Part shown: one piece after another, positions 37,868 to 47,600 of the stretch
How positions within the stretch are numbered: the stretch's first letter is position 1
How the letters are laid out: each line of letters starts with the position of its first letter
Source of the DNA: Halolamina pelagica
GTDB lineage: Archaea > Halobacteriota > Halobacteria > Halobacteriales > Haloferacaceae
DNA: 64,000 nt
Direction of reading: 5' to 3'
NCBI RefSeq assembly: GCF_900115675.1
Contig: NZ_FOXI01000006.1
Coordinates: 124,001 to 188,000 of the forward strand
Program-made: the position numbers and the translations under genes
The notes under the pieces: model-generated
Told to the model about the DNA's origin: nothing
Seen by the model: the letters and a program-made list of their open reading frames with translations, nothing else
Databases searched by the model: none

Positions 37868-38596
37868 GTGAGCCAGTTCCCGACGTTCGAGGTGATCCCC
37901 GCGGTCGACGTACAGGACGGCGAGGCGGTCCAGTTGGTGGCGGGCGAGCGCGACTCCGGGAAACGCTACGGCGACCCCGTCGCCGCCGCGGAGCGCTGGC
38001 TGGACGAGGGGGCGGAGACGCTGCATCTCGTGGACCTCGACGGCGCCTTCGAGGGCGAGCGCGCGAACGCCGACGCCATCGCGGCCATCGTCGACGCCAC
38101 CGGCGACGACGTGGACGTACAGGTCGGCGGCGGCATCCGGACCGTCGCGGACGCGACCTCCCTGCTCGACGCCGGCGTCGATCGCGTGATCCTCGGCACC
38201 GCGGCGGTCGAGACCCCCGAGATCGTCGAGGAGGTCAGCGCCGAACACCCCGGCAGCGTGATGGTCAGTCTCGACGCGAAGGAGGGGGAGGTCGTCGTCT
38301 CCGGTTGGACCGAGGGGACCGGCCTCGACCCCGCCGAGGCCGCGGCGCGCTACGAGGAACTGGGCGCCGGCTCGGTCCTGTTCACCAACGTCGACGTGGA
38401 GGGGCAACTGTCGGGGATCGACCGCGAGGCCGTCGAGCGCGTCGTCGACGCGGTCGACATCCCGGTCGTCGCGAGCGGCGGCGTGACCGATCTGGACGAC
38501 GTGGCGGCGCTCCGGGACGCGGGTGCGGCCGCCGTGGTGGTCGGGACGGCGCTGTACGAGGGTCGGTTCTCGCTGCGCGAGGCGATGGATCGCTGA
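37868..38596 (+). CDS. hisA: ProFAR isomerase (histidine biosynthesis)
   Basis: 242 aa from the GTG at 37868; the open frame extends far upstream as antisense of DP1. The (beta/alpha)8 barrel shows IPAVDVQDGEAVQL with the catalytic Asp, phosphate-binding VGGGIRTV, and the second half ASGGVTDLDDV plus VVGTALYEGRF. It opens the ribose ring of ProFAR in step four of histidine synthesis. hisB follows 48 bases later, so the two are probably one unit. Confidence 0.95.
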   Translation: MSQFPTFEVIPAVDVQDGEAVQLVAGERDSGKRYGDPVAAAERWLDEGAETLHLVDLDGAFEGERANADAIAAIVDATGDDVDVQVGGGIRTVADATSLLDAGVDRVILGTAAVETPEIVEEVSAEHPGSVMVSLDAKEGEVVVSGWTEGTGLDPAEAAARYEELGAGSVLFTNVDVEGQLSGIDREAVERVVDAVDIPVVASGGVTDLDDVAALRDAGAAAVVVGTALYEGRFSLREAMDR

Positions 38597-38644
38597 GTCC
38601 GGCCAAGCACAATCGCTTTCCTCCCCGCGCCCGCGTGTCCGCCC

Positions 38645-39232
38645 ATGAGCGACCGGCACGCGACCGTCACCCGGGAGACCGCCGAGACCGAAATCGACTG
38701 CACGCTCGTCGTCGACGGCGACGGGGAGAGCGACGTCGACACGGGTATCGGCTTCCTCGACCACATGCTCGATGCCTTCGCCCGGCATGGTCTGTTCGAC
38801 CTCGAACTGGCCTGCGACGGCGACCTCGAGACCGACGACCACCACACCGTCGAGGACGTGGGGATCGTCCTCGGGCAGGCGTTCGACGAGGCGCTGGGCG
38901 ACCGCGCGGGCATCCGCCGCTTCGCCGACCGCCGGGTCCCGATGGACGAGGCGCAGGCTAGCGTCGTCGTCGACGTGTCCGGGCGCCCGTACTTCCGGTT
39001 CGACGGCGAGTTCTCCCAGGAACGGGTCGGGGGGTTCACCAGCGTGCTCGCCCGGCACTTCGCGCGCTCGCTGGGGCAGCACGCCGGGCTCACGCTCCAC
39101 TGCGAAGTCGAGGGGGAGAACGCCCACCACGAGGTGGAGGCGCTGTTCAAGGGCCTCGCCCGCGCGCTCGACGACGCCACCCGACTGGACGATCGTCGGA
39201 GCGACACGCCGAGCACGAAGGAGACGCTCTAG
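38645..39232 (+). CDS. hisB: Imidazoleglycerol-phosphate dehydratase
   Basis: 195 aa. The manganese-binding histidine clusters [25 protein letters not shown], and [15 protein letters not shown] are all present. This is the monofunctional dehydratase with no HAD phosphatase domain. It forms imidazole-acetol phosphate in step six of histidine synthesis. The TAG stop shares the palindrome CTAG with the stop of the convergent gene, so the two coding regions overlap by four bases. Confidence 0.96.
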   Translation: MSDRHATVTRETAETEIDCTLVVDGDGESDVDTGIGFLDHMLDAFARHGLFDLELACDGDLETDDHHTVEDVGIVLGQAFDEALGDRAGIRRFADRRVPMDEAQASVVVDVSGRPYFRFDGEFSQERVGGFTSVLARHFARSLGQHAGLTLHCEVEGENAHHEVEALFKGLARALDDATRLDDRRSDTPSTKETL

Positions 39233-39771
39233 GGCTCCCGGAGCTGGCCGTTCTCCGCGACCAGCCGCCCCTCGTCGACGGCGTGGTCGAGTATCGCGTC
39301 GATCTCCTCGCGTTCGAGGTCGTAGGCGTTCGCGAGCATCGACTCCACCTCGCTCCGGTCGACCGGGAACGGCCGGTTCGACAGCATTCGCATCGCTCGA
39401 TCGTACTGCGGCGGCGAGTCGGCGTCGTCGCCGGTTGCGGGGGTCGACGGCGTGTCGCTTGCGGGTGTCGGATCCGCGGGACCGGACCCCGTCTCGCCGC
39501 CACTACTCGCGTCCGCCGTGCCCATCGTGATGCCGCCGCCGTCGGATCCTGAGCCGGCGTCCCCGTTGGATCCCGGCCTAGAAGCGTCGGCGTTCGCGGC
39601 ACCCTGCTCCGCGCGCTCGATCAGCGGGTCCATCACCCGCAGCAGTTTGGTCTTACAGTCCGGACAGAGCACGACCGAGCGGTCGCCGCCGCCCAGGCGC
39701 GGGGGGACCACGGCGTACTCACCCAGGTCTTCGGGACTCGCACAGAAGTAACACGACTGGAGGTCGGCCAT
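39229..39771 (-). CDS. Zinc-finger and winged-helix-like protein, function unknown
   Basis: 180 aa from the ATG at 39771. The N-terminal zinc finger has Cys pairs in [11 protein letters not shown] and [11 protein letters not shown] disordered Gly/Ser/Asp linker (about 65-115) follows. The C-terminal 55 residues look like a small helical DNA- or protein-binding module ([35 protein letters not shown]). It could be a regulator but no target can be named. It overlaps hisB by four bases at the 3' end. Confidence 0.78.
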   Translation of the reverse strand: MADLQSCYFCASPEDLGEYAVVPPRLGGGDRSVVLCPDCKTKLLRVMDPLIERAEQGAANADASRPGSNGDAGSGSDGGGITMGTADASSGGETGSGPADPTPASDTPSTPATGDDADSPPQYDRAMRMLSNRPFPVDRSEVESMLANAYDLEREEIDAILDHAVDEGRLVAENGQLREP

Positions 39772-39916
39772 GGCTGTCCGGTGGCCCCGGGTGGGCAAAA
39801 AGCTGTGTCGTGGCAGCTCGCGCCCGGCGTGAGACTCTTCACTCACGAAGCACATCTACCGGTACTGAACACTGGACGGGTGGCCGGTAGTTCTGCCCGG
39901 AGAAGCTGACCCCACT

Positions 39917-40285
39917 ATGGATATCCAACCAACCGAGCGGACGGGCCGAAAGATCGTCGTGAAACTGTTCCGCCGCCGGTCCGTCGAGCGTGTCGACGTG
40001 CAGTCCATCGACGACGCCATCGCGACGGTGAAAGCCGAGACCGCCGACGAGGCCAAGATCCTGCAGGACGACGAGGTGGTCTACTACACCGAGCGCAACG
40101 GCGCAATCGAGGACTGGGAGCGCGCGTGGGAACACGAGAAGCGCCGCCTCTCCGCCGAGGAGTCGGCGTGGGACTGTCCCCACGGCGTCGAGTACTGCTA
40201 CGAGGACGACCGCTGTATCGACTGCCAGATCGACCGCGCGGCGGGGAACGTGAGTGACGAGTCGCCCGTCGGGCGAGGCGAGTGA
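39917..40285 (+). CDS. Conserved haloarchaeal protein with a C-terminal Cys cluster
   Basis: 122 aa. The first 85 residues are alpha/beta with RKIVVKLFRRRSVERVDVQS and DDEVVYYTERNGAIEDWERAWE; the end holds four Cys in WDCPHGVEYCYEDDRCIDC, probably a zinc site. Family not named with certainty. It precedes an ACT-domain regulator gene by 33 bases, but that gene has its own TATA element. Confidence 0.72.
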   Translation: MDIQPTERTGRKIVVKLFRRRSVERVDVQSIDDAIATVKAETADEAKILQDDEVVYYTERNGAIEDWERAWEHEKRRLSAEESAWDCPHGVEYCYEDDRCIDCQIDRAAGNVSDESPVGRGE

Positions 40286-40292
40286 CTTTAAC
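40286..40292 (+). promoter_or_regulatory. TATA element for the ACT-domain gene
   Basis: CTTTAAC is centred 30 bases before the GTG at 40319, and overlaps the region just after the preceding stop codon (40285). Confidence 0.6.
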
Positions 40293-40318
40293 ACCGCCGC
40301 CCGTTTTCTCCCGGTAAC

Positions 40319-40819
40319 GTGTTCGACGAGATCATGGAGAAGTTCGAGGGGTCGCCCTCCCAGCAGGCGGTGGTGCGACTGCTGCTCGAACGCGGCTTCT
40401 CGATCAACGACGAGGGCCGGGTCGTCTCCGGCGGGATCGAGATCCCCAACACCCAGATCGCCCGCGAGATCGGCGTCGACCGGCGCGTCGTCGACTCCAC
40501 CACGGGGGCGCTGCTCGACGACGACGAGCTCCGGGACATCTTCCGGAACATCTCGGCGGTGCCGAGCCTGATGGATCTCGCACCCGTGCTCGACTTCACG
40601 GTCGTCCGGGTCAAACCCACCGACGCCGACGCCGCGGGCATCGTCGCCCGGGTCACCGAGATCGTCGCCGAGGAGGGGCTCTCGATCCGCCAGGTGCTCT
40701 CGGACGATCCGGAGTTCGCGGACGAACCGATGCTCTACCTCATCCTCGACAGTGAACCCTCCGGCGAACTGCTGAAGGCGATCCACGACCTCCCCCACGT
40801 CCGGGAAGTGAGCTTCTGA
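40319..40819 (+). CDS. ACT-domain regulator with an N-terminal helix-turn-helix
   Basis: 166 aa from a GTG. Residues 1-75 form a helix-turn-helix-like unit (QQAVVRLLLERGFSINDEG, TQIAREIGVDRRVVDSTTG). Residues 90-166 are an ACT domain (VLDFTVVRVKPTDADAAGIVARVTEIV, split here for reading; then LSIRQVLSDDPEF and LYLILDSEPSGELLKAI), which binds amino acids. This is a plausible amino-acid-responsive transcription regulator. The next gene starts directly at its stop, so they are coupled. Confidence 0.82.
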   Translation: MFDEIMEKFEGSPSQQAVVRLLLERGFSINDEGRVVSGGIEIPNTQIAREIGVDRRVVDSTTGALLDDDELRDIFRNISAVPSLMDLAPVLDFTVVRVKPTDADAAGIVARVTEIVAEEGLSIRQVLSDDPEFADEPMLYLILDSEPSGELLKAIHDLPHVREVSF

Positions 40820-41452
40820 ATGGCCGACCCCGAGCCGTTCCGCACCGTCGCCGGCCGCGGCGAGGCCCGCTTCGAGATCCGCGGCTCGGAGTTCCTCGGC
40901 CACGTCGACCGCGCGGACACCGTCGACGCGGCCGAATCGTTCGTCGACGCCGTCCGCGAGCGGTTCGACGACGCCACCCACAACGTCCCGGCCTACCGCG
41001 TTCCCGCGGGCGAGGCGTCGCCGGACCGCGTGAACGAGGTCATGATCCGCGAGTACCAGAGCGACGACGGCGAACCCACGGGGTCCTCGGGCAAGCCCGC
41101 GCTGAACGTGCTCCAGCAGCGCGACCTGCGCAACGTGGTCGCGGTCGTGACGCGCTACTACGGCGGCACGAACCTCGGCGTGGGCGGGCTCGCCCGGGCG
41201 TACTCCCGGGCGGTGAAGGAGGCCGTCGACGACGCCGGGGTCGAGGAAGTCCGGCCGCGCCACCGCTTCACCGTCACCGTCGAGTACGACGACTCCGGCA
41301 CCGTCCGGGGAATCCTGGACGGCGCGGACTGCGAGTTCGACGCCGCCTACGAGGCGGAGGTCGTCTTCGACGTGTCGACGCCGGTCACCGAGAGCGACGA
41401 GTTGCGCGACCGGATCCAGTCGGCGACCAGCGGTCGCGCGCGGATCGAGTAG
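40820..41452 (+). CDS. YigZ/IMPACT family protein
   Basis: 210 aa. The ATG touches the stop of the ACT-domain gene with no gap. The IMPACT domain (about 15-120) contains THNVPAYRVP, EYQSDDGEPTGSSGKPALN and VVAVVTRYYGGTNLGVGGL, the family's most conserved segments. A C-terminal ferredoxin-like domain follows. Family members are linked to translation control and nucleotide or RNA binding; no reaction is proven. Coupling to an amino-acid-sensing regulator is consistent with a starvation-related role, which is inference. Confidence 0.92.
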   Translation: MADPEPFRTVAGRGEARFEIRGSEFLGHVDRADTVDAAESFVDAVRERFDDATHNVPAYRVPAGEASPDRVNEVMIREYQSDDGEPTGSSGKPALNVLQQRDLRNVVAVVTRYYGGTNLGVGGLARAYSRAVKEAVDDAGVEEVRPRHRFTVTVEYDDSGTVRGILDGADCEFDAAYEAEVVFDVSTPVTESDELRDRIQSATSGRARIE

Positions 41453-41521
41453 CCCGGGCCGTCAATCCGCCCACCCCCCGACGGGCGCAACCATTTTGCT
41501 CCCGCCGGCGAACCGACGCCC

Positions 41522-42646
41522 ATGATCGAACGAACGGACGTGGTCGTCGTCGGCGGGGGCGTCGTCGGCACGGCGGCCGCGTACCACCTCTCCGAGCGCG
41601 GTGTCGAGACGGTTCTGGTCGACGACGACCGGGAGGGGAGCGCGACCGCCGCTGGCGCGGGGATCGTCTCCCCGCCGACCAGCAGCCGACGCGAGAACGA
41701 CGACTGGTTCGCGTTCGCCGAGTTGGCCGCGGCCCACTACCCGGAGCTGATCAGTAGCCTCGAAGCGGCGGGGATCGACGACCACGGCTACAAGCAGGGC
41801 GACATGCTCTCGGTCGCGCTCACGCCCGCGGAGGCCGAGACGATCGGGACCGACCGCGAGCGCGCCCGGCGGCGTGACGCGTCGGTCGAGGAGATATCGC
41901 CCGTCGAGGCCGAGGCGGCGTTCCCCGCGCTCTCGGGCGTCGAGCGCGCCCTGCGGTTCCCCGGCGCCGGCCGGGTCGACGGCGCGATGCTCACGGCCGC
42001 GCTCCGGCGGGCGGCTCACGAGACCGGGCTCACAACGGTCGACGGGCGCGTCGGGGAGATCCTGACCGGGGACGGCGCCGTCTCGGGTGTCGTCGTCGAC
42101 GGGAACGACCGCATCGACGCCGACCGAGTCGTGGTCGCGGGGGGCGCGTGGTCGGGCGGGTTCGGCGACGATCTGGGCTGCTCGCTGCCCGTGAATCCCA
42201 TCCGGGGGCAGATCATCCACCTCGACGGGAGCGACCTGTTCGACGACGCGGCCGACCTCCCGATCGTCGGGAGCGTCGCCGACAACTACATCGTGCCGTG
42301 GCCGGACGGCCGCATCGTCGTCGGCGCCACCCGCGAGGACGACGCCGGCTTCGACCCCCGGATCACCGCCGACGGCGTGCGGGAAGTACTCGACTCGGGG
42401 CTCCGACTCGCGCCCGGCCTCGCCGACGCCACGTTCGAGGAGGTCCGCGTGGGACTGCGCCCGGGGAGCCCTGACGGCCTGCCGATCCTCGGCGGCGTGC
42501 CGGGCGTCGACGGCGCCTACGTCGCGACGGGCCACGGGCCGACCGGACTCACGCTCGGCCCGTACTCCGGCGCGGTGATCGCGCAGTTGCTCGACGGCGA
42601 GGCGCCGGCGGCCGACCTCTCGGCGTTCGACCCGGCGCGGTTCTAG
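41522..42646 (+). CDS. FAD-dependent oxidoreductase, D-amino-acid/glycine oxidase family
   Basis: 374 aa. The FAD-binding motif VVVGGGVVGTAAAYHLSERG is at residues 9-28. The substrate domain contains DGAMLTAALRRAAHETG, VVAGGAWSG and NPIRGQIIHLDGS, and the C-terminus has the FAD-contacting GLRPGSPDGLPILGGVPG and ATGHGPTGLTLGPY. It oxidises an amine or amino acid; the substrate cannot be assigned. Single gene with its own promoter region. Confidence 0.9.
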   Translation: MIERTDVVVVGGGVVGTAAAYHLSERGVETVLVDDDREGSATAAGAGIVSPPTSSRRENDDWFAFAELAAAHYPELISSLEAAGIDDHGYKQGDMLSVALTPAEAETIGTDRERARRRDASVEEISPVEAEAAFPALSGVERALRFPGAGRVDGAMLTAALRRAAHETGLTTVDGRVGEILTGDGAVSGVVVDGNDRIDADRVVVAGGAWSGGFGDDLGCSLPVNPIRGQIIHLDGSDLFDDAADLPIVGSVADNYIVPWPDGRIVVGATREDDAGFDPRITADGVREVLDSGLRLAPGLADATFEEVRVGLRPGSPDGLPILGGVPGVDGAYVATGHGPTGLTLGPYSGAVIAQLLDGEAPAADLSAFDPARF

Positions 42647-42727
42647 CGCGATCGCTCCGGGCGGCCGCTCACCCTGCGGTCGCCACGGAACAGGAAACTT
42701 ATCCGCCCTACAGCCACTACTCGGGGT

Positions 42728-44287
42728 ATGACCAGCGGTTCGCCCTCGAACGTCCTCTTCGTGGTGATGGACACGGTCCGCAAGGACCACCTCGGCCCGT
42801 ACGGCTACGAGCGGGACACGACGCCCGGGCTCGACGCGTTCGCCGAGGAGGGGACCGTCTTCGACAACGCCGTCGCGCCGGCGCCGTGGACGCTCCCGGT
42901 CCACGCGTCGATGTTCACCGGGATGTACCCCTCGCGCCACGGCGCCGACCAGGAGAACCCGTACCTCGAGGGCGCGACGACGCTCGCCCAGTCGCTCTCG
43001 GCCGCGGGCCACGAGACCGCCTGCTACTCCTCGAACGCCTGGATCACGCCGTACACCCACCTCACCGACGGGTTCGACGATCAGGACAACTTCTTCGAGG
43101 TGATGCCGGGTGACCTGCTCTCGGGCCCGCTGGCGCGGATGTGGCAGGTCCTCAACGACAACCCCCGGCTCCGCAAGCTCGCGGACATGATCGTCAGCGC
43201 GGGCAACACCGCCCACGAGTACCTGAGTTCGGGCGAGGGCGCCGACTCGAAGACCCCTAGGGTCATCGACCGCACGAAGGCGTTCGTCGAGGACGCCGAG
43301 GCCGAGGGCGACGACGGCTGGTTCTCCTTCATCAACCTCATGGACGCCCACCTCCCGTACCACCCGCCCGAGGAGTTCCGCGAGGAGTTCGCGCCGGGCG
43401 TCGACTCCACCGAGGTCTGCCAGAACTCGAAGCTGTACAACTCCGGCGCCCGCGACATCGACGACGCGGAGTGGGACGACATCCGCGGGCTCTACGACGC
43501 GGAGATCGCCCACATCGACAGCCAACTCACCCGGCTGTTCGACTGGCTGAAGGAGACGGACCGCTGGGACGACACCGCGGTCGTGGTCTGTGCGGACCAC
43601 GGCGAACTCCACGGCGAGCACGGCCTCTACGGCCACGAGTTCGGGCTCTACGACCCGCTCGTCAACGTCCCGCTGCTGGTGAAACACCCCGAACTCGGCG
43701 CCGGCCGGCGCGCGGACACGGTCGAACTGATCGACCTCTACCACACCGTCCTCGACACGTTCGACGCCGACGCGACCGCGGCCGCGGCCGACGAGGAGGC
43801 GGTCCGGTTCGACGCCACGCGCTCGCTGCTCGCCGACGAGTACCGCGAGTTCGACGGCGTCGACGACGCCGACCCCGCACAGGAGGCCGCACCCGACGGC
43901 GAAACCGGGTTCGTCGAGTACTCGCGCCCGGTGGTCGAACTCAAGCAGTTGGAGGAGAAGGCCGCCGACGCGGGGATCGAACTCGACGAGGACTCCCGGT
44001 TCTACGCACGGATGCGCGCCGCCCGCCGGGCCGACGCGAAGTACGTCCGGATCGACCGCATCGAGGACGAGGCGTACCGGCTGGACGAGGACGCCGAGGA
44101 GACCGAGAACCTCGTTGGCGCCGACGACGAGGCGATCGACGAGGTCGAGGCCGAACTCGCAGTGTTCGAGAACGCTGTCGGCGGCGCGTGGACCAGCGCC
44201 GCCGCGGGCGAGGTCACCGACGAGGCCGTCGAGGAGATGGACGAGGAGATCCAGGACCGGCTACAGGACCTCGGGTATATGGAGTAA
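42728..44287 (+). CDS. Sulfatase-like hydrolase with Thr in the nucleophile position
   Basis: 519 aa of the alkaline-phosphatase/sulfatase superfamily. Metal-binding VVMDTVRKDHLGPYG opens the fold. The usual sulfatase C-x-P-x-R stretch is TLPVHASMFTG, with Thr55 at the Cys/Ser site and His59 at the Arg site. Metal ligands recur in VVVCADHGELHGEHG. Without a Cys or Ser for formylglycine, it is unlikely to be a classical sulfatase; a phosphodiesterase or phosphotransferase acting through Thr, as in lipoteichoic-acid synthases, fits better. No signal peptide. A short acidic C-terminal region follows. Confidence 0.86.
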   Translation: MTSGSPSNVLFVVMDTVRKDHLGPYGYERDTTPGLDAFAEEGTVFDNAVAPAPWTLPVHASMFTGMYPSRHGADQENPYLEGATTLAQSLSAAGHETACYSSNAWITPYTHLTDGFDDQDNFFEVMPGDLLSGPLARMWQVLNDNPRLRKLADMIVSAGNTAHEYLSSGEGADSKTPRVIDRTKAFVEDAEAEGDDGWFSFINLMDAHLPYHPPEEFREEFAPGVDSTEVCQNSKLYNSGARDIDDAEWDDIRGLYDAEIAHIDSQLTRLFDWLKETDRWDDTAVVVCADHGELHGEHGLYGHEFGLYDPLVNVPLLVKHPELGAGRRADTVELIDLYHTVLDTFDADATAAAADEEAVRFDATRSLLADEYREFDGVDDADPAQEAAPDGETGFVEYSRPVVELKQLEEKAADAGIELDEDSRFYARMRAARRADAKYVRIDRIEDEAYRLDEDAEETENLVGADDEAIDEVEAELAVFENAVGGAWTSAAAGEVTDEAVEEMDEEIQDRLQDLGYME

Positions 44288-44390
44288 GGTGACGGCGGGG
44301 AGTAATCGCGCCGATCCCGCAACGTGAAGTCGACCCCACGGTGTGGCTCGTCGGCATCGTACTGGGGAAACCGTTCTACTGTGCCCCACT

Positions 44391-44397
44391 GTTTTTG
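44391..44397 (+). promoter_or_regulatory. TATA element for the small winged-helix gene
   Basis: GTTTTTG is centred 27 bases before the ATG at 44421, supporting that start over an in-frame ATG at 44343. Confidence 0.7.
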
Positions 44398-44420
44398 TTC
44401 GAACGACCACTTGTTGCGCT

Positions 44421-44666
44421 ATGGGCACCTGGCTCGACGCCACTCGCGAGGAACTCCACCGCTACCGGATCGAGACGGGCGACGAGGTGCTGACGCTCCA
44501 AGAGTTCTACCGCTTCTCCGAGTCCTCGCTCGCGGCGGCATTTCCGGAGAACAACCACGTCCGCGACAAGATGCGCCAACAGCTACAGGAACTCCGCGAG
44601 CGTGATGAACTCACGTTCCTAGACGACGACGGCAGCTACCGTATCGAAGACCTCGCACTCGACTGA
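44421..44666 (+). CDS. Stand-alone winged helix resembling the DpnI/Dam-replacing C-terminal domain
   Basis: 81 aa from the ATG at 44421. TLQEFYRFSESSLAAAFPEN, then NHVRDKMRQQLQELRERDEL and TFLDDDGSYRI match the pattern of the winged-helix domain at the C-terminus of DpnI-type and Dam-replacing proteins, which reads modified or specific DNA. The nuclease domain is absent and no restriction-modification gene is near. It may be a domesticated DNA-binding protein. Three bases separate its stop from that of the convergent polymerase gene. Confidence 0.75.
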   Translation: MGTWLDATREELHRYRIETGDEVLTLQEFYRFSESSLAAAFPENNHVRDKMRQQLQELRERDELTFLDDDGSYRIEDLALD

Positions 44667-44669
44667 GCA

Positions 44670-47600
44670 CTACATGAAGTCCGCGATCCCGCTCTGTTTG
44701 TTCTTGTCGTTCTCGAAGATCGACTCCAGCGAGCGCTCCAGCACCTCTAACCGCTGTTTGGTGTAGTCCCGACAGCCGTACTCCTCGGCGACCTCGATGG
44801 CCACGTCCATGTACTTGTTCACGGAGCCGCGGTGGACCGTCAGCGTCATCCGGCCCCCACACTCCCGGCAGTCGCCGGTCAGGGGCACCCGGCGGTACTT
44901 CTCGCCGCAGTCGAGACAGCGCGTCTCCTGCCGGGAGAACGCCCGGAGGTTCCCGATCAGGTCCGGGAGGAAGTGGTTCTCGATCACCCGCTCGGCCACG
45001 TCGGTCTGGTCGACGGCCCGGAGCTTCCGGGAGAGCTCGAGTTGGGCGTCCATCTTCGTCTCCATGTCGCCCAGGGTCTTGTACGCCGAGAGGTCCGGCC
45101 CGAGCGCGAGGTCGCCGGTGTCGTGGGTGTGGTCGAAGCCGTGGTACTCGTCCTCGGTACCGAGCGTGTCCTCGCCGATCCGGATCAGGTCCTCGACCTC
45201 ACCGGGGTCTGCCATCTCCAGCGTGGCCTCGTAGAACTCCGTGGGGTACTGCCGGACGATGTCCATGTTGTGGGCCTCGTCGTCGATCTCCGAAGGGTCG
45301 ATCCGGGAGGACATGACGAGCGGGGCGTCCATCCGGCCCCCGCGCTGGTCGGGGAGGAACTCCTTCGAGAAGTTGAGCAGGCCGTCCAGCAGGAGCATGA
45401 CGCAGTCCTCGTCGCCGTCGCAGTTCCGCCGCTTCGCCGCGTGGAAGTACGGATGGGCGTACCCGACGGCGGCGCTCGTGAACCCCACCACCCGACCGAC
45501 CACCGCCGCGGAGGTGTGGGGCGCCATCCCGAACACGAGTTCGCCCACGAGGTCCTCGCGCTCCTCGACCCCGTAGAACGGCTCCAGCCCGTAGAACTCC
45601 TCCAGCAGGTCGTCGACGAAGTCCGCCGTCCGCATCATGTGCTCGGCGGCGCCGTCGGGGAGGACGATGTCCTGCACCTTCAGTTCGACCAACTGGTCGT
45701 CGTGCCGCAGCCGCTCGCCGTCGATGTCGGTCTCGTAGCCGAGCCGCCGGAACTCCGCGGCGGTGGTGTCCAGCTCCGCGGGCCGGACCGAAGTGACCGG
45801 CAGGTCGGTCATGTCGTAGCGCACCGTGCCGTCCTTGAACGACGACACCCCGTGTTTCGCCCGGAGGATCCCCTTCTCCATCGGCTCCGGGGTCTCGTTG
45901 GCGGACATCAGCCCCTGCACGCCCTTCAGGATGGAGAAGCTCCCCTCGCGCTCGCCGATCGAGTCGAGCGCGTCGTGGTAGACCGCGTTGAGGTCGATCA
46001 CGCGCTCCTCGGGGCTCTCGACCTCCCACTCGCACCGCGGGCAGACGACGCGCCCGGACTCGTCCGGTTCGACCGCGATCCCGCAGTCGTCGCACTCGTA
46101 GTACGGCTCGGTGTGGGACTCACACTCCGGACACCGGTTCTTGTAGGTGTGCTCGCCGCAGTCGGGGCACTCGCGCTCGCCGAGGCTGACCTCGATCTTC
46201 CCGCGGCCGCGGTCGGTGCGGTCCTTCGCGGCCTTGGCCACGTCGCGCTGGCTGCCGCCGGCCTCGCCGATGGGGAACATCGTGTGGACCGCCGGCGAGA
46301 GGTCGCGGCTCTCGGACTTCTCGGGCCGGCCCATCCGGTTGCCGATCCGCGTGGGCGCACGCTCCCGGATCGCGAAGGGCGCGACCTCGTTCACCGCCTC
46401 GATCGCGTTCGTGCCGGGCAGCGGGGCCGTGTCGGCGTCCGACGCGTCGCCGACGGCCGTCCCGTCGGTGTCGTCGGAAACTGCCACCCCACCGTCCGCG
46501 ACCGCGTCTTCGCTCTCGGCGCCCCAGGTCCGCGCGCGCTCGCTCAGGTCCGTGGGCTCCCACTCCCGCTCCAGTTCCGTGGTCACGCCCAGCGACCGAA
46601 GGAGCGGGCGGTACTCGGGCACTCGGAGCGTCCCCTCGGTCGCGGTGTGCTCGACGAGCAGGCGTTCGAGCGCGCGCTGGGCGTCGTCGCTCCGCTCGAT
46701 CAGCAGGCCGTCGTCGTCGATCTCCCCGTCGGCGGCGGCCGCCGCCAGCGCGTCGAACTCGGCGACGGTCACGTCGTGCCAGAGGTAGGTGTACTCGGGG
46801 TGGATCGGGCAGTCGTACCGGCCGGCCCAGTCCAGCGCGGTCCGGGGGTCGGGGGCGTCGAGGTCGACGTGGGGGTCGTCCCGGAGCGCCTGCACGTCGG
46901 CGCCGGCGTCGTCGAACTCCTGCTCCCACCACTCGACGCTGTACGACGCCGGGACGAGCGGGTGGTTGTTCTCGACGAACTCGCCGTAGTTCACGAGGTA
47001 CTCGCCGAGGTCGAGGATCTCGTCGACGCCGTTTCGCACTTCGAGCGCCTCCTGGGGGTCGTCGATCCGGCGCACGTCGCCGTTCGCCAGCTTGACCGTC
47101 GGTCCCTCGATCGAGTCGACCGGCACGACGCCGGCGGCCTTCCCCGGGCGCTCAGTCTTGATCTGGGTCCCCGTTGCGAGGAAGTCGTCGACGAGATGCA
47201 TCGTCGCGGGGTGGACGCCCGCGGTCGCGAACCCGTGGTTCCGCGCGCGGCCGTAGCGCAGGCGGAACCCGCCGGACTCGGAGGGGTGGCCGAACACCGG
47301 CCGGCCGGCGATCAGGTCCCGGAGGTACTTGGTCGCGGGTTCGGCCCGGACCGGCCCTTCGGGCTCGTCCGGTTCGTCGGCGGCCCCGTCGCCGTCGGCG
47401 TCGTCCGGTTCGTCGTCGGCCTCCTCGGCGTCGTCCGCGTCGCCGTCGTAGTACGTGCCGTCGATGAGGTCCTGTAGCCACGGCCAGTCGACCTCGTCGA
47501 GTTGGCGCGTGTAACGCTGGATCTTCGGCGCCTTCAGGGCGATCCCCTCGGCCATGACGAGACACATCCCGCCGCGGGCGGAGTTGGTGTCGACGCGCTC

